Shown piece by piece: positions 6,807 through 7,471 of a DNA stretch of 7,471 nt (the first letter of the stretch is position 1; the number at the start of each line of letters is the position of its first letter). A model generated the notes under the pieces. That model did no database searches, was not told the origin of the DNA, and saw only the letters and a program-made list of their open reading frames with translations. Source of the DNA: Pseudomonadota bacterium (GTDB taxonomy: Bacteria; Pseudomonadota; Gammaproteobacteria; GRL18); contig DAOVUE010000068.1 in NCBI GenBank assembly GCA_030632745.1, positions 1 through 7,471 of the forward strand. The letters are read 5' to 3'. A program made the position numbers and the translations under genes.

Positions 6807-7471
6807 CTATTGCCGATTGCTGCGCTGCAAATGTGCATAAGGCGGCAAAGTCTGTAAGCGATTATCCTTCAATGCCTTACCTATAGTGAAATGATAAAGA
6901 CTCTGGAAGGTGTCATCATCTGCCTCTAAACCCATCAGATCATGTACACCGTCATCAAAATAACAACCAATGCCGGTACCACGAAACCCAGCTGACTCAG
7001 CTTCCAGATAAAACACCTGACCCAGAATACCCGCTTCCCAGAATAACTGCCGGTAAAGCCATGGAGTTTGAGTCAAATTCGCCTGGTACTCAGCTACCAG
7101 TGCAAAACTCAATACACCATCACTGGCAATATCCTGATGACAGGATAAGGTTTTTGCAGCCTCTCTGGCATCGCCTGCTGCCAGACGAAATAATTGCAGA
7201 TGTTGCGGACACAATTTGGGTTTAAGCCATTCATATTCCTGTTTTAAACGGGTCTGAAATTGTTTTTCTATTTCATCATTACGTAAGAAAAGATACAAAC
7301 CCGACTCAAGACCTTCGACTCGATGTATAAAAATAAGAAAATGTATCCTGTGCTGCCATGAAATGCTATCCAAAGGCGGTATTCCCTGGCGCGGCAAGGT
7401 TAAATCCAACATTCGATACAACATCTCTTCAGTAAACAATAGTTCAGTGACTAAGCGTCCAGCAGCACTGC
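6807..7471 (-). CDS. SagB/ThcOx-like nitroreductase family protein, C-terminal part (5' end off window)
   Basis: The frame is open from the stop at 6807-6809 to the right edge (221 full codons), so the start is outside the window. A TTG at 7439 is in frame but unlikely to be the real start, because SAAGRLVTELLFTEEMLYRML continues family-like sequence upstream of it. Recognisable family blocks are FLIFIHRVEGLESGLYLF, LSCHQDIASDGVLSFAL, the FWEAGILGQVFYLEAESAG helix, and RGTGIGCYFDDGVHDLMGL with FQSLYHFTIG near the end. Members bind FMN and oxidise or reduce varied substrates; SagB-type enzymes dehydrogenate azolines in peptide natural products. Many longer members hold two nitroreductase-like domains, so this may be the second one. 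No precursor peptide or cyclodehydratase is visible in the window, so a peptide-modifying role is unsupported. The FIST gene lies 61 bp downstream on the same strand. Confidence 0.88.
   Translation of the reverse strand, partial: SAAGRLVTELLFTEEMLYRMLDLTLPRQGIPPLDSISWQHRIHFLIFIHRVEGLESGLYLFLRNDEIEKQFQTRLKQEYEWLKPKLCPQHLQLFRLAAGDAREAAKTLSCHQDIASDGVLSFALVAEYQANLTQTPWLYRQLFWEAGILGQVFYLEAESAGFRGTGIGCYFDDGVHDLMGLEADDDTFQSLYHFTIGKALKDNRLQTLPPYAHLQRSNRQ

Overview
The window looks like gammaproteobacterial chromosome with moderate to low GC. This is inferred from the protein families and their sequence style, not from a marker gene, so I do not name a genus. Every intact gene lies on the minus strand. 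The only plus-strand coding traces are two broken genes near the left end.

Left part (1 to about 1440): accessory or mobile-element DNA. A minus-strand gene runs off the left edge. It encodes a protein with a coiled coil and TPR-like helical repeats, and I cannot assign its function. Next comes an intergenic stretch of about 300 bp that resembles a serine-resolvase recombination (res) site. It holds a perfect 13-bp inverted repeat (1201-1230), several further copies of the same TCTCA half-site motif, and a second perfect 8-bp inverted repeat. Directly downstream is the N-terminal end of a Tn3-type resolvase (1344-1475). It breaks off after about 32 residues and runs straight into an internal piece of a glutathione S-transferase gene.

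Scar (about 1436-1815): the GST piece has lost its N-terminal ~30 residues and most of its C-terminal domain. This stretch therefore marks the border between the mobile DNA and the older chromosome.

Core part (1829 to 7471), read right to left along the minus strand: a SagB/ThcOx-like nitroreductase (cut by the right edge), a FIST-domain sensory protein, a single-domain rhodanese, a large DUF255/YyaL-type thioredoxin-fold protein, a small two-helix membrane protein, and a rubrerythrin/ferritin-like diiron protein. The nitroreductase and FIST genes are 61 bp apart, and the rhodanese and DUF255 genes 66 bp apart, so each pair is probably one transcript. Candidate sigma70 promoters are visible before the rhodanese, the membrane protein and the ferritin-like gene. 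I found no convincing factor-independent terminator, no tRNA or rRNA and no CRISPR array. Redox and sulfur chemistry (CHWC thioredoxin motif, rhodanese cysteine, flavin reductase, diiron protein) recurs among these genes, but a joint pathway is only a guess.
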